Below, in pieces: positions 52,468 to 60,750 of a stretch of DNA of 64,000 nt (its first letter is position 1; each line of letters begins with the position of its first letter). Source of the DNA: a virus; IMG/VR virus record IMGVR_UViG_3300031857_000139, positions 1 through 64,000 of that record; one strand, written 5' to 3'. The notes under the pieces are model-generated. The model saw only the letters and a list, made by a program, of their open reading frames with translations, had not been told where the DNA came from and ran no database searches. The translations under genes and the position numbers were made by a program.

Positions 52468-52964
52468 TGCCAGTAACGATTAATGCTTCAACTTCTAGTG
52501 GCGTAGTAATTACTCCTGATTACTCAGGTAATATTCAGTTACAGTATAATGGTGTGGCTGCACCAGCATTTAGTGCTCAAATGACCACAACAAGTGTTTC
52601 AAATACCACTTGGACAAAAGTTCTTTATGGTACTGAAAACTTTGATACTAACAACAATTTTACTTCTAGTAGATTTACACCAACAGTAGCTGGGTATTAT
52701 CAGATAAATGCAAACCTAAGATATGCAGACTCAATAGCTGGTACAGTTGTGCAGATGGCTATATACAAAAATGGTAATCTGTATGCATATGTTTCAAACG
52801 GAGTGCAAAACGTTACCAGAGCGTTATGTGTATCAACTTTACTTTACTGTAATGGTTCAAGTGATTATGTTGAAATCTATACATATCAAAATTCAGGAAG
52901 TTCTGCAAACACCGATGCAGCAGACTATTACACATTCTCAGGATGTTTATTGCGTGGCGCTTAA
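52467..52964 (+). CDS. Fibre-tip protein, C1q-like
   Basis: A 165-residue protein, third of the C1q-like set. The front is MPVTINASTSSGVVITPDYSGNIQLQYNG. The tip reads PAFSAQMTTTSVSNTTWTKVLYGTENFDTNNNFTSSRFTPTVAGYYQINANLRY...TFSGCLLRGA. The start overlaps the preceding stop by one base. Loops between strands differ between the three paralogs, where a ligand-binding surface would be expected in this fold. Confidence 0.77.
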   Translation: MPVTINASTSSGVVITPDYSGNIQLQYNGVAAPAFSAQMTTTSVSNTTWTKVLYGTENFDTNNNFTSSRFTPTVAGYYQINANLRYADSIAGTVVQMAIYKNGNLYAYVSNGVQNVTRALCVSTLLYCNGSSDYVEIYTYQNSGSSANTDAADYYTFSGCLLRGA

Positions 52965-52979
52965 TTAAAAGGAAACAAA

Positions 52980-53159
52980 ATGACTTTATATGAAAAAATT
53001 AAACAAATTTATCCAGAATTAACTTCTGATGATTTTGAACCGATGCGTGGTACAATTACACTTCAGAATGATTCAGATGGCCGTGGTGATTATATTCGGT
53101 CTTGGACTCATGCAACATTGGCTCAGCCAACAGAAGAGCAGTTAGCTGCTATTGAATAA
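52980..53159 (+). CDS. Small fibre-associated protein (59 residues)
   Basis: A short gene easily missed: ATG at 52980 after an AAAGGAAAC ribosome site, stop at 53157-53159 overlapping the next ATG by one base. The protein starts MTLYEKIKQIYPELTSDDFEP, with a strand GTITLQNDSDGRGDYIRSW and an acidic end PTEEQLAAIE. It follows a C1q-like tip in the same way that other partners follow their tips. No family is recognised. Confidence 0.7.
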   Translation: MTLYEKIKQIYPELTSDDFEPMRGTITLQNDSDGRGDYIRSWTHATLAQPTEEQLAAIE

Positions 53160-53659
53160 TGGCTATTACACTTAACGGTACTAACAACCAAATACTTGGA
53201 GTATCAGGACAGGTATTGCAGGTGGTCAGCACTATAAAAACCGATAGGTTTAGTCATACTGGTTCTGGTTATCAAGATGTTACGGGTTTGTCAGCTGTTA
53301 TTACTCCAACGTCAGCATCAAGTAAAATATTAATTATGGCAAGTATTATGTATGCAACAACTAATACAACATATGGTACACTATGTGGACTAAGACTAAA
53401 AAGAAATTCTACACTTGTTGGAATAGGAGGAGATGATTTTAGTTCTGGTGTTGCATCTACTCCTGCACCAGACAACCAAAGTTCTTACGCAACAGTTCCA
53501 ATTATGTTTTTGGATTCACCAGGTTCAACAAGTGCTTTAACTTATCAAGTTCAAATAGCACAACGTATTGGTGGTTCGGTAACTGTATATGTAAATGGAC
53601 AAATGAGTGGAGGTAATATAGGGTCATCAACAATTACACTTATGGAAATATCAGCATGA
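53159..53659 (+). CDS. Fibre-tip protein, 'LMEISA' type
   Basis: A 166-residue protein. MAITLNGTNNQILGVSGQVLQVVSTIKTDRF leads to the jelly-roll-like tip (GYQDVTGLSAVITPTSASSKILIMASI...MFLDSPGSTSALTYQVQIAQ...[10 protein letters not shown]). It is the fifth gene of the type first seen at 36394 and overlaps its family A partner by four bases. The insert GGDDFSSGVASTPAPDNQSS is unique to this copy. Confidence 0.76.
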   Translation: MAITLNGTNNQILGVSGQVLQVVSTIKTDRFSHTGSGYQDVTGLSAVITPTSASSKILIMASIMYATTNTTYGTLCGLRLKRNSTLVGIGGDDFSSGVASTPAPDNQSSYATVPIMFLDSPGSTSALTYQVQIAQRIGGSVTVYVNGQMSGGNIGSSTITLMEISA

Positions 53660-53922
53660 ACCATAACGCTATATACGCACTATATCCACAAGTCACTACT
53701 ATCGATGATACAGCTGGTGCTTTCGATAAAGACGGCAACAAAGTTGAAATTAATTTAGATTTAGTCAATGCTTGGCAAGATCCAAACGAATACAAATACA
53801 ATCGTAAATCTGAATACCCATCCATTGGTGACCAACTAGATGCTCTGTTTCATGCAGGTGTATTTCCTGAAGAAATGGCAGAGAAGATTCAGGCCGTTAA
53901 AAATAAATATCCAAAAAGTTAA
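53656..53922 (+). CDS. Fibre partner protein, family A
   Basis: An 88-residue protein (MNHNAIYALYPQVTTIDDTAGAFDKDGNKVEINLDLVNAW...). The back SEYPSIGDQLDALFHAGVFP...IQAVKNKYPKS is the clearest example of family A and is a form I recall next to fibre genes in many cyanophages. The start MNH(E/N)AIY is shared with the partner at 36831. Overlap with the tip gene by four bases. Confidence 0.73.
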   Translation: MNHNAIYALYPQVTTIDDTAGAFDKDGNKVEINLDLVNAWQDPNEYKYNRKSEYPSIGDQLDALFHAGVFPEEMAEKIQAVKNKYPKS

Positions 53923-53932
53923 TTAGAAAAAA

Positions 53933-55072
53933 ATGCCAATCTATCAAAGTTTCGTTGCAGGCTCAGGAATATCAGGTGCTACAGGACCTACGGGGCCAAA
54001 TGGACCAAATGGACCTACGGGACCTAATGGACCAACAGGACCTACAGGACCAGCTGGTGCAACAGGTGTAACTGGTCCCACAGGACCAACAGGTGCTACT
54101 GGTTCTGCACCATGGGTTACAAGTGGTTCAGACATTTATTATAATAATGGAAATGTTGGAATTGGTACTAGTAGTCCTGCTGTTACATTAGATATGCTTG
54201 GAACTTATATTCAAGGCGGAAGTAGTAGAACAGACAGTGCAACTAAAGTTTCTAGTTATAGGGTTGTAAATTGTTTCAATGCAACAAATCCATTAAATAT
54301 TATTGCTGGTTTGTCTACCACCAGTGTCAACCAAGTTTATATTGGTGGAAATGATACAAATTTTGCTGGAACTGCTGCAACCAATATTTTATTTTATACA
54401 GGAGCAAGCAGCAATACTGCAAACGGTACAGAGCGTATGCGTATTACCTCTGCTGGTAATGTTGGTATTGGTACTAGTAGTCCTGATAGACCATTAGTAG
54501 TTAGTTCTTCTTCTGATGCTATGACAATTCAGCAAACAGGTGGCGGAGTTGGTTTACAGATGTCCCAATCTTCTGTAAATGATGTTTTATTAAGAATGAC
54601 TAATAACTCTGGTCATTATTGGGACATTCGTAATCAAGGTTCAGGAAGCCAATTTTTAATTGGTGGTTTTTTTGGTGATACTTTAAGACTTGGTACTACT
54701 GGCAACCTTCAATTCAACTCAGGTTACGGCTCGGTCGCTACTGCATACGGCTGTCGTGCATGGGTAAACTTTAATGGTTCTGGTACTATTTCAATTCGTG
54801 CTAGTGGTAATGTTTCTAGTATTTCAGATGCAGGAGAAATGTATTATGGTATAAGTTTTTCTTCTGCAATGCCTGATGCTAATTATGCATGGTTTGCAAA
54901 TGGATCAAATGTTAATAACGATGTTGGTACAAATTATACGGGGTATAGCACCACATCTCCTGGCAATAACCAAACTACAGGATATTTGTTTATTAGAGGA
55001 TTAAATATTTACAATGGTGGAGCAAATCAAAGTGGCGATCCTCCACTAGTTACAGTAGGCATTATTCGTTAA
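53933..55072 (+). CDS. Collagen-like fibre with 'VGIGT' shaft and 'AWVNFN' tip
   Basis: A 379-residue paralog of 37106. [18 protein letters not shown] precedes Gly-X-Y triplets (about 14-60, rich in GPN and GPT). The shaft has [43 protein letters not shown] and [20 protein letters not shown]. The tip from about 265 reads [37 protein letters not shown]...[11 protein letters not shown] and ends VTVGIIR. A split family C partner pair follows. The Pro in the triplets is in the X position throughout. Confidence 0.82.
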   Translation: MPIYQSFVAGSGISGATGPTGPNGPNGPTGPNGPTGPTGPAGATGVTGPTGPTGATGSAPWVTSGSDIYYNNGNVGIGTSSPAVTLDMLGTYIQGGSSRTDSATKVSSYRVVNCFNATNPLNIIAGLSTTSVNQVYIGGNDTNFAGTAATNILFYTGASSNTANGTERMRITSAGNVGIGTSSPDRPLVVSSSSDAMTIQQTGGGVGLQMSQSSVNDVLLRMTNNSGHYWDIRNQGSGSQFLIGGFFGDTLRLGTTGNLQFNSGYGSVATAYGCRAWVNFNGSGTISIRASGNVSSISDAGEMYYGISFSSAMPDANYAWFANGSNVNNDVGTNYTGYSTTSPGNNQTTGYLFIRGLNIYNGGANQSGDPPLVTVGIIR

Positions 55073-55084
55073 AAAGGATATATT

Positions 55085-55339
55085 ATGGAAAAAAGAATTA
55101 TTTACTCAACAGTTGAAGGCGGCGTAGTTATTGTTATTCCTGCTCCAGAGTGTTTGTTGGAACATACAATTGAAGAAATTGCTCTTAAAGATGTGCCGGC
55201 TGGTAGACCATTTAAGATTGTTGATATTTCTGATATTCCAACAGATAGAACTTTTCGTAATGCGTGGGAAGTTGATGAATCTATTTTAACAGATGGTGTT
55301 GGAGCTGAATCAAATGAATTTCCTGAGGTTACAAAATGA
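55085..55339 (+). CDS. Fibre partner family C, front half as a separate gene
   Basis: An 84-residue protein (MEKRIIYSTVEGGVVIVIPAPECLLEHTIEEIALKDVPAGRPFKIVDISDI...NAWEVDES). It matches residues 1-65 of the fused family C protein at 35976. It ends EFPEVTK, and its TGA stop overlaps the ATG of the next gene (AAAATGA). In the fused version the reading frame continues. Either this is a true split with coupled re-initiation or a -1 shift at the A-run joins the halves. Confidence 0.7.
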   Translation: MEKRIIYSTVEGGVVIVIPAPECLLEHTIEEIALKDVPAGRPFKIVDISDIPTDRTFRNAWEVDESILTDGVGAESNEFPEVTK

Positions 55340-55557
55340 TTACAATTAATATTAATAAAGCCAAAAACATTACCAAAGACCGTTTAAGAATCGAGAGAGC
55401 ACCTTTACTACAAGCACAGGATGTAGCTTTTCAGAGAGCTTTAGAATCTAACTCAGACACCTCTGATATTGTGGCAGAGAAACAACGACTTAGGGATATT
55501 ACTAAGTTGGTTGATGAAGCCACCACATTAGAAGAACTAAAAACAATTACTTGTTAA
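55336..55557 (+). CDS. Fibre partner family C, back half as a separate gene
   Basis: A 73-residue helical protein (MITININKAKNITKDRLRIERAPLLQA..., SDTSDIVAEKQRLRDITKLVDEATTLEELKTI). It matches residues about 66-138 of the fused protein at 35976 over its whole length. It is the last gene of the fibre array before gp13. Confidence 0.72.
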   Translation: MITININKAKNITKDRLRIERAPLLQAQDVAFQRALESNSDTSDIVAEKQRLRDITKLVDEATTLEELKTITC

Positions 55558-55577
55558 ATAATTAATATCCTCATCAC

Positions 55578-55584
55578 CTAAATA
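55578..55584 (+). promoter_or_regulatory. Late-promoter-like CTAAATA before gp13
   Basis: CTAAATACAGGATAT with 27 bases to the gp13 start; ribosome site TGAGGA follows. The same CTAAATAC core precedes the gene at 26459. Confidence 0.5.
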
Positions 55585-55611
55585 CAGGATATCTATAATG
55601 TTGAGGACAAC

Positions 55612-56385
55612 ATGGCAACAGTTACCAATCGAGACCAATTTACAGACTACTGCCTACGCAAGCTTGGCTTTCCAGTCATAGAGATAAATGTCGATCCAGA
55701 CCAAGTTCAGGATCGTGTTGATGATGCTCTACAATATTTTCAAGACTATCATTTTGATGGCCTACAAAAGACTTATTACATCCACGAAATTACACAACAA
55801 GATATTGATAACAAGTATCTTGATTTAAGTAATGTGACTGATAATGCCAACGCAGCTACACAAATTGTAGGTGTTACTCGTATATTCCCACTTAATGATT
55901 CACAAGCAAGTGTTGATATGTTTGACTTGCGGTATCAGTTAAGACTGAATGAGTTATATGACTTCACTTCAGCATCATACATCAACTACACCATGACAAT
56001 GCAGCATCTTCGTATGCTTGAACAATTGTTTACTGGTGAAGTTCCAATTCGTTATCAACGCCACATGGAAAAATTGTTTATTGATTGGGCATGGGGAGAC
56101 CAAGAAGCTCCGGTTGGCCAAATAGTTATTGTTGATTGTTATACTATTGTTAATCCAAATGTATACAGCCGAGTATGGAATGACCGTTGGTTAAAACGAT
56201 ATGCGACTGCTTTGATTAAACGCCAATGGGGTGAAAATCTTAAAAAGTTTGGTGGTATACAATTACCAGGTGGTGTTGTTCTAAATGGTGATAAAATCTT
56301 TGAAGAGGCTATGCAAGAAATTGATGACCTTGAAAAAGATATGGAGAACAATTACGGTGGCGTTTTAGAATTCTTTATGAATTAA
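55612..56385 (+). CDS. gp13: Neck protein gp13
   Basis: A 257-residue protein (T4 gp13: 309). gp13 and gp14 rings close the filled head and accept the tail. Family landmarks are TNRDQFTDYCLRKLGFPVIEINVDPDQVQDRVDDALQYFQDYHFDG at the N-terminus, a central Y-T-M-T-M-Q-H-L-R-M-L-E-Q-L-F segment, and VYSRVWNDRWLKRYATALIKRQWGENLKKFGGIQLPGGVVLNG near the C-terminus. The protein is shorter than in T4, as in other marine T4-like phages. It opens the neck-terminase-sheath block and has its own promoter motif. Confidence 0.93.
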   Translation: MATVTNRDQFTDYCLRKLGFPVIEINVDPDQVQDRVDDALQYFQDYHFDGLQKTYYIHEITQQDIDNKYLDLSNVTDNANAATQIVGVTRIFPLNDSQASVDMFDLRYQLRLNELYDFTSASYINYTMTMQHLRMLEQLFTGEVPIRYQRHMEKLFIDWAWGDQEAPVGQIVIVDCYTIVNPNVYSRVWNDRWLKRYATALIKRQWGENLKKFGGIQLPGGVVLNGDKIFEEAMQEIDDLEKDMENNYGGVLEFFMN

Positions 56386-56387
56386 TT

Positions 56388-57290
56388 ATGCCAACCAGCC
56401 AATATTTCAACAACTACAATTCTCGATTCCAAGAGCAACGGCTCGTGGAAGACCTTATCGTTGAATCCATAAAGATTATGGGTTTTGACGGAATGTATCT
56501 TCCGAATGACAATGATGCGGCTCGTGACCTTTTGTATGGTGAAGATCCAGTTAAAAAATTTCAATCGGCATTTCCTGTCGAGTTCTATCTATCTGAAGCA
56601 CTCAACTATACTGGCGAAAAAGAATTCTTTTCTAAGTTTGGTCTTGAAATTAAAAACCATACTAAAGTTCTTATTACTAAAAGGTCTTTTTCACAACGAG
56701 TACCACAAAATACATTTCAGAATCCAAGAGAAGGTGATTTAATTTGGATTCCATTTTTAAATGGTACAGGTGAATTGTATGAGATTACCTTTACTGACCA
56801 AGACCGAGATTTCTATATGCTTGGTCGACCAGCACCATACTTCTATGAATTACATTTAGAGAAGTTCAAATTCTCCAGTGAACTTATTGCTACTGGTGTT
56901 AGAGATATTGACGATGCGGCCACACAGGCAACATATACTATCGAACTCAATCTTGGTGCTGGCACAGGCAATTACCAGTTTGGTGAAATTGTATATCAAT
57001 CAACTGCCAATACACAGGCCAATGCAACTGCCGTGGCCATTGTTCAATCATGGGTTCGTGGTGCCAACACCTCTACAGCCAATACATTAACTGTTTCTAA
57101 TATTGCTGGTGAGTTTATTGAAGGTTCTATTAAGATTACTGGTGCCACAAGTAATGCACAATATGTATTATCTTCATACGATCCATTAAGTGATAATGTA
57201 GAAGATGATACTTATGATAATTACATCATTGAGCAAAATGCAAATTCAATTGTCAACTTTGCTGAAACAAATCCTTTTGGTAGTATCTAA
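56388..57290 (+). CDS. gp14: Neck protein gp14
   Basis: A 300-residue protein (T4 gp14: 256). The N-terminal two thirds carry family marks: YFNNYNSRFQEQRLVEDLIVESIKIMGFDGMYLPN, FLSKFGLEIK-type strand, and RPREGDLIW-like 'NPREGDLIWIPF'. The last 110 residues (about 190-275) are an added domain with GEIVYQSTANTQANATAVAIVQSW...NTLTVSNIAGEFIEGSIKITGATS. The same kind of domain is found near the end of gp15 and gp8. It starts two bases after gp13 and overlaps gp15 by one base. Confidence 0.92.
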   Translation: MPTSQYFNNYNSRFQEQRLVEDLIVESIKIMGFDGMYLPNDNDAARDLLYGEDPVKKFQSAFPVEFYLSEALNYTGEKEFFSKFGLEIKNHTKVLITKRSFSQRVPQNTFQNPREGDLIWIPFLNGTGELYEITFTDQDRDFYMLGRPAPYFYELHLEKFKFSSELIATGVRDIDDAATQATYTIELNLGAGTGNYQFGEIVYQSTANTQANATAVAIVQSWVRGANTSTANTLTVSNIAGEFIEGSIKITGATSNAQYVLSSYDPLSDNVEDDTYDNYIIEQNANSIVNFAETNPFGSI

Positions 57291-58381
57291 TGGCTAATAT
57301 ATTTTACAATCGTGCATTAAGAAAATATGTGATAGGTTTTGGTAACTTATTCAATGATATTACTTTGGTGCGATATAATCCAGATTACTCTGAAGCACAG
57401 CGTATGATTGTGCCAATTGTGTATGCACCAAAAGAAGATTATGTAACTCGTATAGAAACTGACCCACACTTAGATAAGAAAACGCAGATTACATTACCAA
57501 GAATGTCTTTTGAATTACTTGGTTTTAATTATGATTCTTCTCGTAAACAAAATACCAATGTTAAGAATTTTGCACAGACGGCCACAGGATTAGTTTCACA
57601 ATACAATCCGGTGCCATATAACTTTGATTTCAATTTATATCTATATGTAAGAAACATTGAAGATGGTACACAAATCATTGAACACATTCTTTCTTACTTT
57701 ACACCAGACTATACAATGAAACTCAATATGATACCTGAGATGGGTATTGTTAAAGAGGTACCTGTGATTCTTAATTCAACATCACAAGATATTGACTATG
57801 AAGGTAATTTTGAGCGTGATACTCGTGTTATCATTTGGACACTAACCTTTACTGTTAAAGGTTACATTTATGGTAAAATATCTGATGCAGGTGGACCAAT
57901 TACACATTCAATTACATCCATCTATAATCAAATCACCGAAGATGATGTAATACAATTCACAATGAATCCTAATTCAGGTGTAGGAACATATCAGATTGGT
58001 GAAACAGTATATCAAGGTTTCTCTGCACCATTGGCAATTGCATCAGGTAAAGTAGTTTCATTTAATAATAACTTGTTACAATTAAAAAATATTAACGGCA
58101 ATTTTGTTTCTAATTTGCCTATTCAAGCAACCAGTTCAAGTACCAATTATATATTTACATCATTCTCTCCTGTTCCACAAAAACTGGTTCAGATAGATAC
58201 CACACCAATGCCAACAGATGCAAATGTAAATACACCTTACATTATAACAACAGAAATATCAGAGGCACCATTTATTGAAGAAGGATTATTATTGCCAGAG
58301 AATTTTGCTGGTGATGCATTAGAACAATTAGGCAGAGATGACCTACATATAGAACAAGAGAACCCAACAGATTTACAGTAA
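57290..58381 (+). CDS. gp15: Tail terminator / sheath stabiliser gp15
   Basis: A 363-residue protein (T4 gp15: 272). gp15 caps the finished tail and joins it to the neck. Landmarks are NIFYNRALRKYVIGFGNLFNDITLVRY, IVPIVYAPKEDYVTRIETDP, TLPRMSFELLGFNYDSSRK, PVPYNFDFNLYLYVRNIEDG and FTVKGYIYG. After about residue 225 an added domain follows (GTYQIGETVYQGFSAPLAIASGKVVSF...LLQLKNINGNF), then an acidic tail. The addition explains the extra length. Confidence 0.92.
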   Translation: MANIFYNRALRKYVIGFGNLFNDITLVRYNPDYSEAQRMIVPIVYAPKEDYVTRIETDPHLDKKTQITLPRMSFELLGFNYDSSRKQNTNVKNFAQTATGLVSQYNPVPYNFDFNLYLYVRNIEDGTQIIEHILSYFTPDYTMKLNMIPEMGIVKEVPVILNSTSQDIDYEGNFERDTRVIIWTLTFTVKGYIYGKISDAGGPITHSITSIYNQITEDDVIQFTMNPNSGVGTYQIGETVYQGFSAPLAIASGKVVSFNNNLLQLKNINGNFVSNLPIQATSSSTNYIFTSFSPVPQKLVQIDTTPMPTDANVNTPYIITTEISEAPFIEEGLLLPENFAGDALEQLGRDDLHIEQENPTDLQ

Positions 58382-58392
58382 AGGTAATTAAA

Positions 58393-59595
58393 ATGTCCCG
58401 CACATTACAATTTAGACGATACAACTCTGCAACCATAGCCAATACAACAGGTGCTAATGGTGAATTAATTATCAACTCAACAAATCAAACAATAACGGTG
58501 CATGATGGTGTAACACCTGGTGGGTATGCAACATTAAATTCTGTAACAGATAATAACATTGACCAATTTGCTCGCAATACGGCTAATACTGCTACAAGTG
58601 ATATTACAATTATTCAAGGTGTTAACACGACACAAAATTCAAGTATTAGTATTCTTCAAGGTGTTAATACAACACAAAACACCAATATTACATCAGCAAC
58701 TAGTTTAGCACAAGCTGCTTATAACAATTCAAATACAAAATTTAGTTCTTCTGGTGGAACAGTTACAGGTAATGTTACAATCTCTAATAATCTTAGTGTT
58801 ACAAACAATACATTTATATCAAATACCGTTGAGGCAAACAACGCTATTTTTGATGGCACACTACTAACAGGCCTTGCCGCTAGAAGTTCTGTTACATTGC
58901 CACATTTGGTGGCACAGTTTGCAAGTAACTCTGCAACATACATTCAAACAAATTCACAAAATATTAATCCAGCGGGTTCTGCCGACTATGTTGTTACTGC
59001 TGATAACGGTACCGATACTGATTTTTATCTTGATTTAGGTTTACACAACTCACAATCTTACGATAAAATTTTGGCACCATATGATGGATATTTGTATGTG
59101 CAAGGCAGTACCATTGGCCAAGCAGGCGGCAACTTAATTATTGGTACGACATCCAGTTATGCTGGTTTAGAAACCAAGTTTGTTGCTGGTGGTTACGAAG
59201 CAAACAATGTTGTAATGAAACTTGGTACTTATGGTGCCAATGTTGTTGGTGATTTAATTGTTACTGGTGAAATCTACCTGAACAACGGTATTGAAAATGC
59301 TTTAACCTTTGACCAATTTGGTATCAGAGCCAATACTCAAATGACCTTGGGTGCTGAAAATTTTGCAACGGGCAACAACTCAACCATATTGTTTGATAAG
59401 AATGGTAGCGGTATCGTATTCAGATTAGAAAATACTACTCCTGTATCTAAGAATTGGGGATTCTATCAAAACAATTTATTGTTTCCAAACAGCACAACAC
59501 AAACCGGTGCAGCGATTTCAATTGTTGAACTGAAAGCATTAGTAGCCAACTGTGCAACATATGCTGCCTTTCAGTCTGCAATAGCAGCACTATAA
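58393..59595 (+). CDS. Fibre between gp15 and gp16, possible neck fibre
   Basis: A 400-residue fibre. The head (about 1-48) reads MSRTLQFRRYNSATIANTTGANGELIINSTNQTITVHDGVTPGG, the tropism-determinant N-terminal type. Residues about 60-120 are a coiled coil with two ILQGVNTTQN.(N/S)I units. Residues about 175-275 form a beta domain (QTNSQNINPAGSADYVVTADNGTD..., DGYLYVQGS, GGNLIIGTTSS) homologous to residues 75-175 of the fibre at 14633. The C-terminus (LKALVANCATYAAFQSAIAAL) is helical. T4 has no gene here. Its place among neck genes suggests a collar or whisker-like fibre (inference). Confidence 0.78.
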   Translation: MSRTLQFRRYNSATIANTTGANGELIINSTNQTITVHDGVTPGGYATLNSVTDNNIDQFARNTANTATSDITIIQGVNTTQNSSISILQGVNTTQNTNITSATSLAQAAYNNSNTKFSSSGGTVTGNVTISNNLSVTNNTFISNTVEANNAIFDGTLLTGLAARSSVTLPHLVAQFASNSATYIQTNSQNINPAGSADYVVTADNGTDTDFYLDLGLHNSQSYDKILAPYDGYLYVQGSTIGQAGGNLIIGTTSSYAGLETKFVAGGYEANNVVMKLGTYGANVVGDLIVTGEIYLNNGIENALTFDQFGIRANTQMTLGAENFATGNNSTILFDKNGSGIVFRLENTTPVSKNWGFYQNNLLFPNSTTQTGAAISIVELKALVANCATYAAFQSAIAAL

Positions 59596-59614
59596 ACAAA
59601 CACTATATAATTAT

Positions 59615-60031
59615 ATGAATGACTTGAATAAAACTTTAGCAGATGTGTTTGACATTGCACCAATACCAGAAGATAAAAAAGAAAAACTTCCTACGGTATC
59701 GGTCAAGTATAATGAACCTGATTTAAAACAGGACCTCACAGACGCCTATCAACAATCAAAAGAAAATCTACAAGGTATTATTGACCAAGGCCAAGAAGCC
59801 ATGGAAGAAATACTCAATATTGCCAAAGCAGGCCAACATCCACGAGCATTTGAAGTCTATGGTACTCTACTGAAAAACATGGTAGATGCCAATAAAGAAC
59901 TTTTAAATATACAGAAACAGATGCGTGATATGGATGAAGAAAAGAAAAAGAATGCTGGTACCAATATTGATAAAGCTATCTTTGTAGGTTCTACTGCTGA
60001 ACTTAATAAACTTCTCAAAGGAAAAGAATGA
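59615..60031 (+). CDS. gp16: Terminase small subunit gp16
   Basis: A 138-residue protein (T4 gp16: 164) that recognises DNA and stimulates the packaging ATPase. Helical landmarks are DAYQQSKENLQGIIDQGQEAMEEILNIAKAGQHPRAFEVYGTLLKNMVDANKELLNIQKQMRDM, the central antiparallel coiled coil of the family, followed by NAGTNIDKAIFVGSTAELNKLL. It overlaps the probable glycosyltransferase gene by four bases, an insertion between the two terminase genes. Confidence 0.9.
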   Translation: MNDLNKTLADVFDIAPIPEDKKEKLPTVSVKYNEPDLKQDLTDAYQQSKENLQGIIDQGQEAMEEILNIAKAGQHPRAFEVYGTLLKNMVDANKELLNIQKQMRDMDEEKKKNAGTNIDKAIFVGSTAELNKLLKGKE

Positions 60032-60750
60032 AACTTTGGGTGAATGTTTGTTTTTATTATGTAGAAGAACGGTTAGAGCAGTTTAAAGAAGTAATAAAAA
60101 CATTATCTGATATACCAAATATCAAACTTATTATTAACAGCAATGTTAATTTTGATTCTAATTTGCCCATTCATGTGGCAGAACTAAATGACCCATATCA
60201 TCATACATGGGAACACAAGAAGTATATGTCAGAATTCTTAGAATCAGACTATACACACTTTGCCTATCTTGAAGGTAATATTCGTGTTGAAAGAAAAACA
60301 TTTGATTATTGGATAAAAACACGAGAACTCTTTCAACGCAATAATCTCAATTTTATACCTGCCACTCATCGTGTTCAAGTGAATGAAGGTCAAGTGTATT
60401 CTTTAGATTGCACACACTATCAACAACATCGGCCAACAATTACAGTAGAAGAACAGAAATTTATTTCTTTATCTGAACCATATCAAGGTATGTTTATTAT
60501 GGATAAAGAACTGGTCAAAGAACATATTGAATCAGATTATTATAAGTTTGGCCAAAAAGGATCATGGGGTATTCGTGAGTCAGCCAATTTAGGCAATATG
60601 TTTGTCAATATACCTGTAGGATTTGGCCATAGGTATATGTTACCACTAAATAATTTCTCCGACACATGGGTTACACACTTTGGTACCAACTATCACGGTG
60701 ATAAAAATTCACCTCACGCCAAGATAAAAATAGAAGATTTATTTCGATGA
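60028..60750 (+). CDS. Probable GT-A-type glycosyltransferase inserted between terminase genes
   Basis: A 240-residue protein. It starts KLWVNVCFYYVEERLEQFKEVIKTLSDIPNIKLIINSN, the opening strand and helix of a nucleotide-sugar-binding fold. HKKYMSEFLESDYTHFAYLEGNIRV (about 74-98) is placed where GT-A enzymes have 'Y.EDDI', here with E-G-N in place of a DxD. F-I-P-A-T-H-R-V, Y-Q-G-M-F-I-M-D, and R-E-S-A-N-L-G-N-M-F follow, as in uncharacterised viral and bacterial transferases I recall. A metal-binding DxD is not obvious, so activity is uncertain. It overlaps gp16 and gp17 by four bases each. Confidence 0.65.
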   Translation: MKLWVNVCFYYVEERLEQFKEVIKTLSDIPNIKLIINSNVNFDSNLPIHVAELNDPYHHTWEHKKYMSEFLESDYTHFAYLEGNIRVERKTFDYWIKTRELFQRNNLNFIPATHRVQVNEGQVYSLDCTHYQQHRPTITVEEQKFISLSEPYQGMFIMDKELVKEHIESDYYKFGQKGSWGIRESANLGNMFVNIPVGFGHRYMLPLNNFSDTWVTHFGTNYHGDKNSPHAKIKIEDLFR

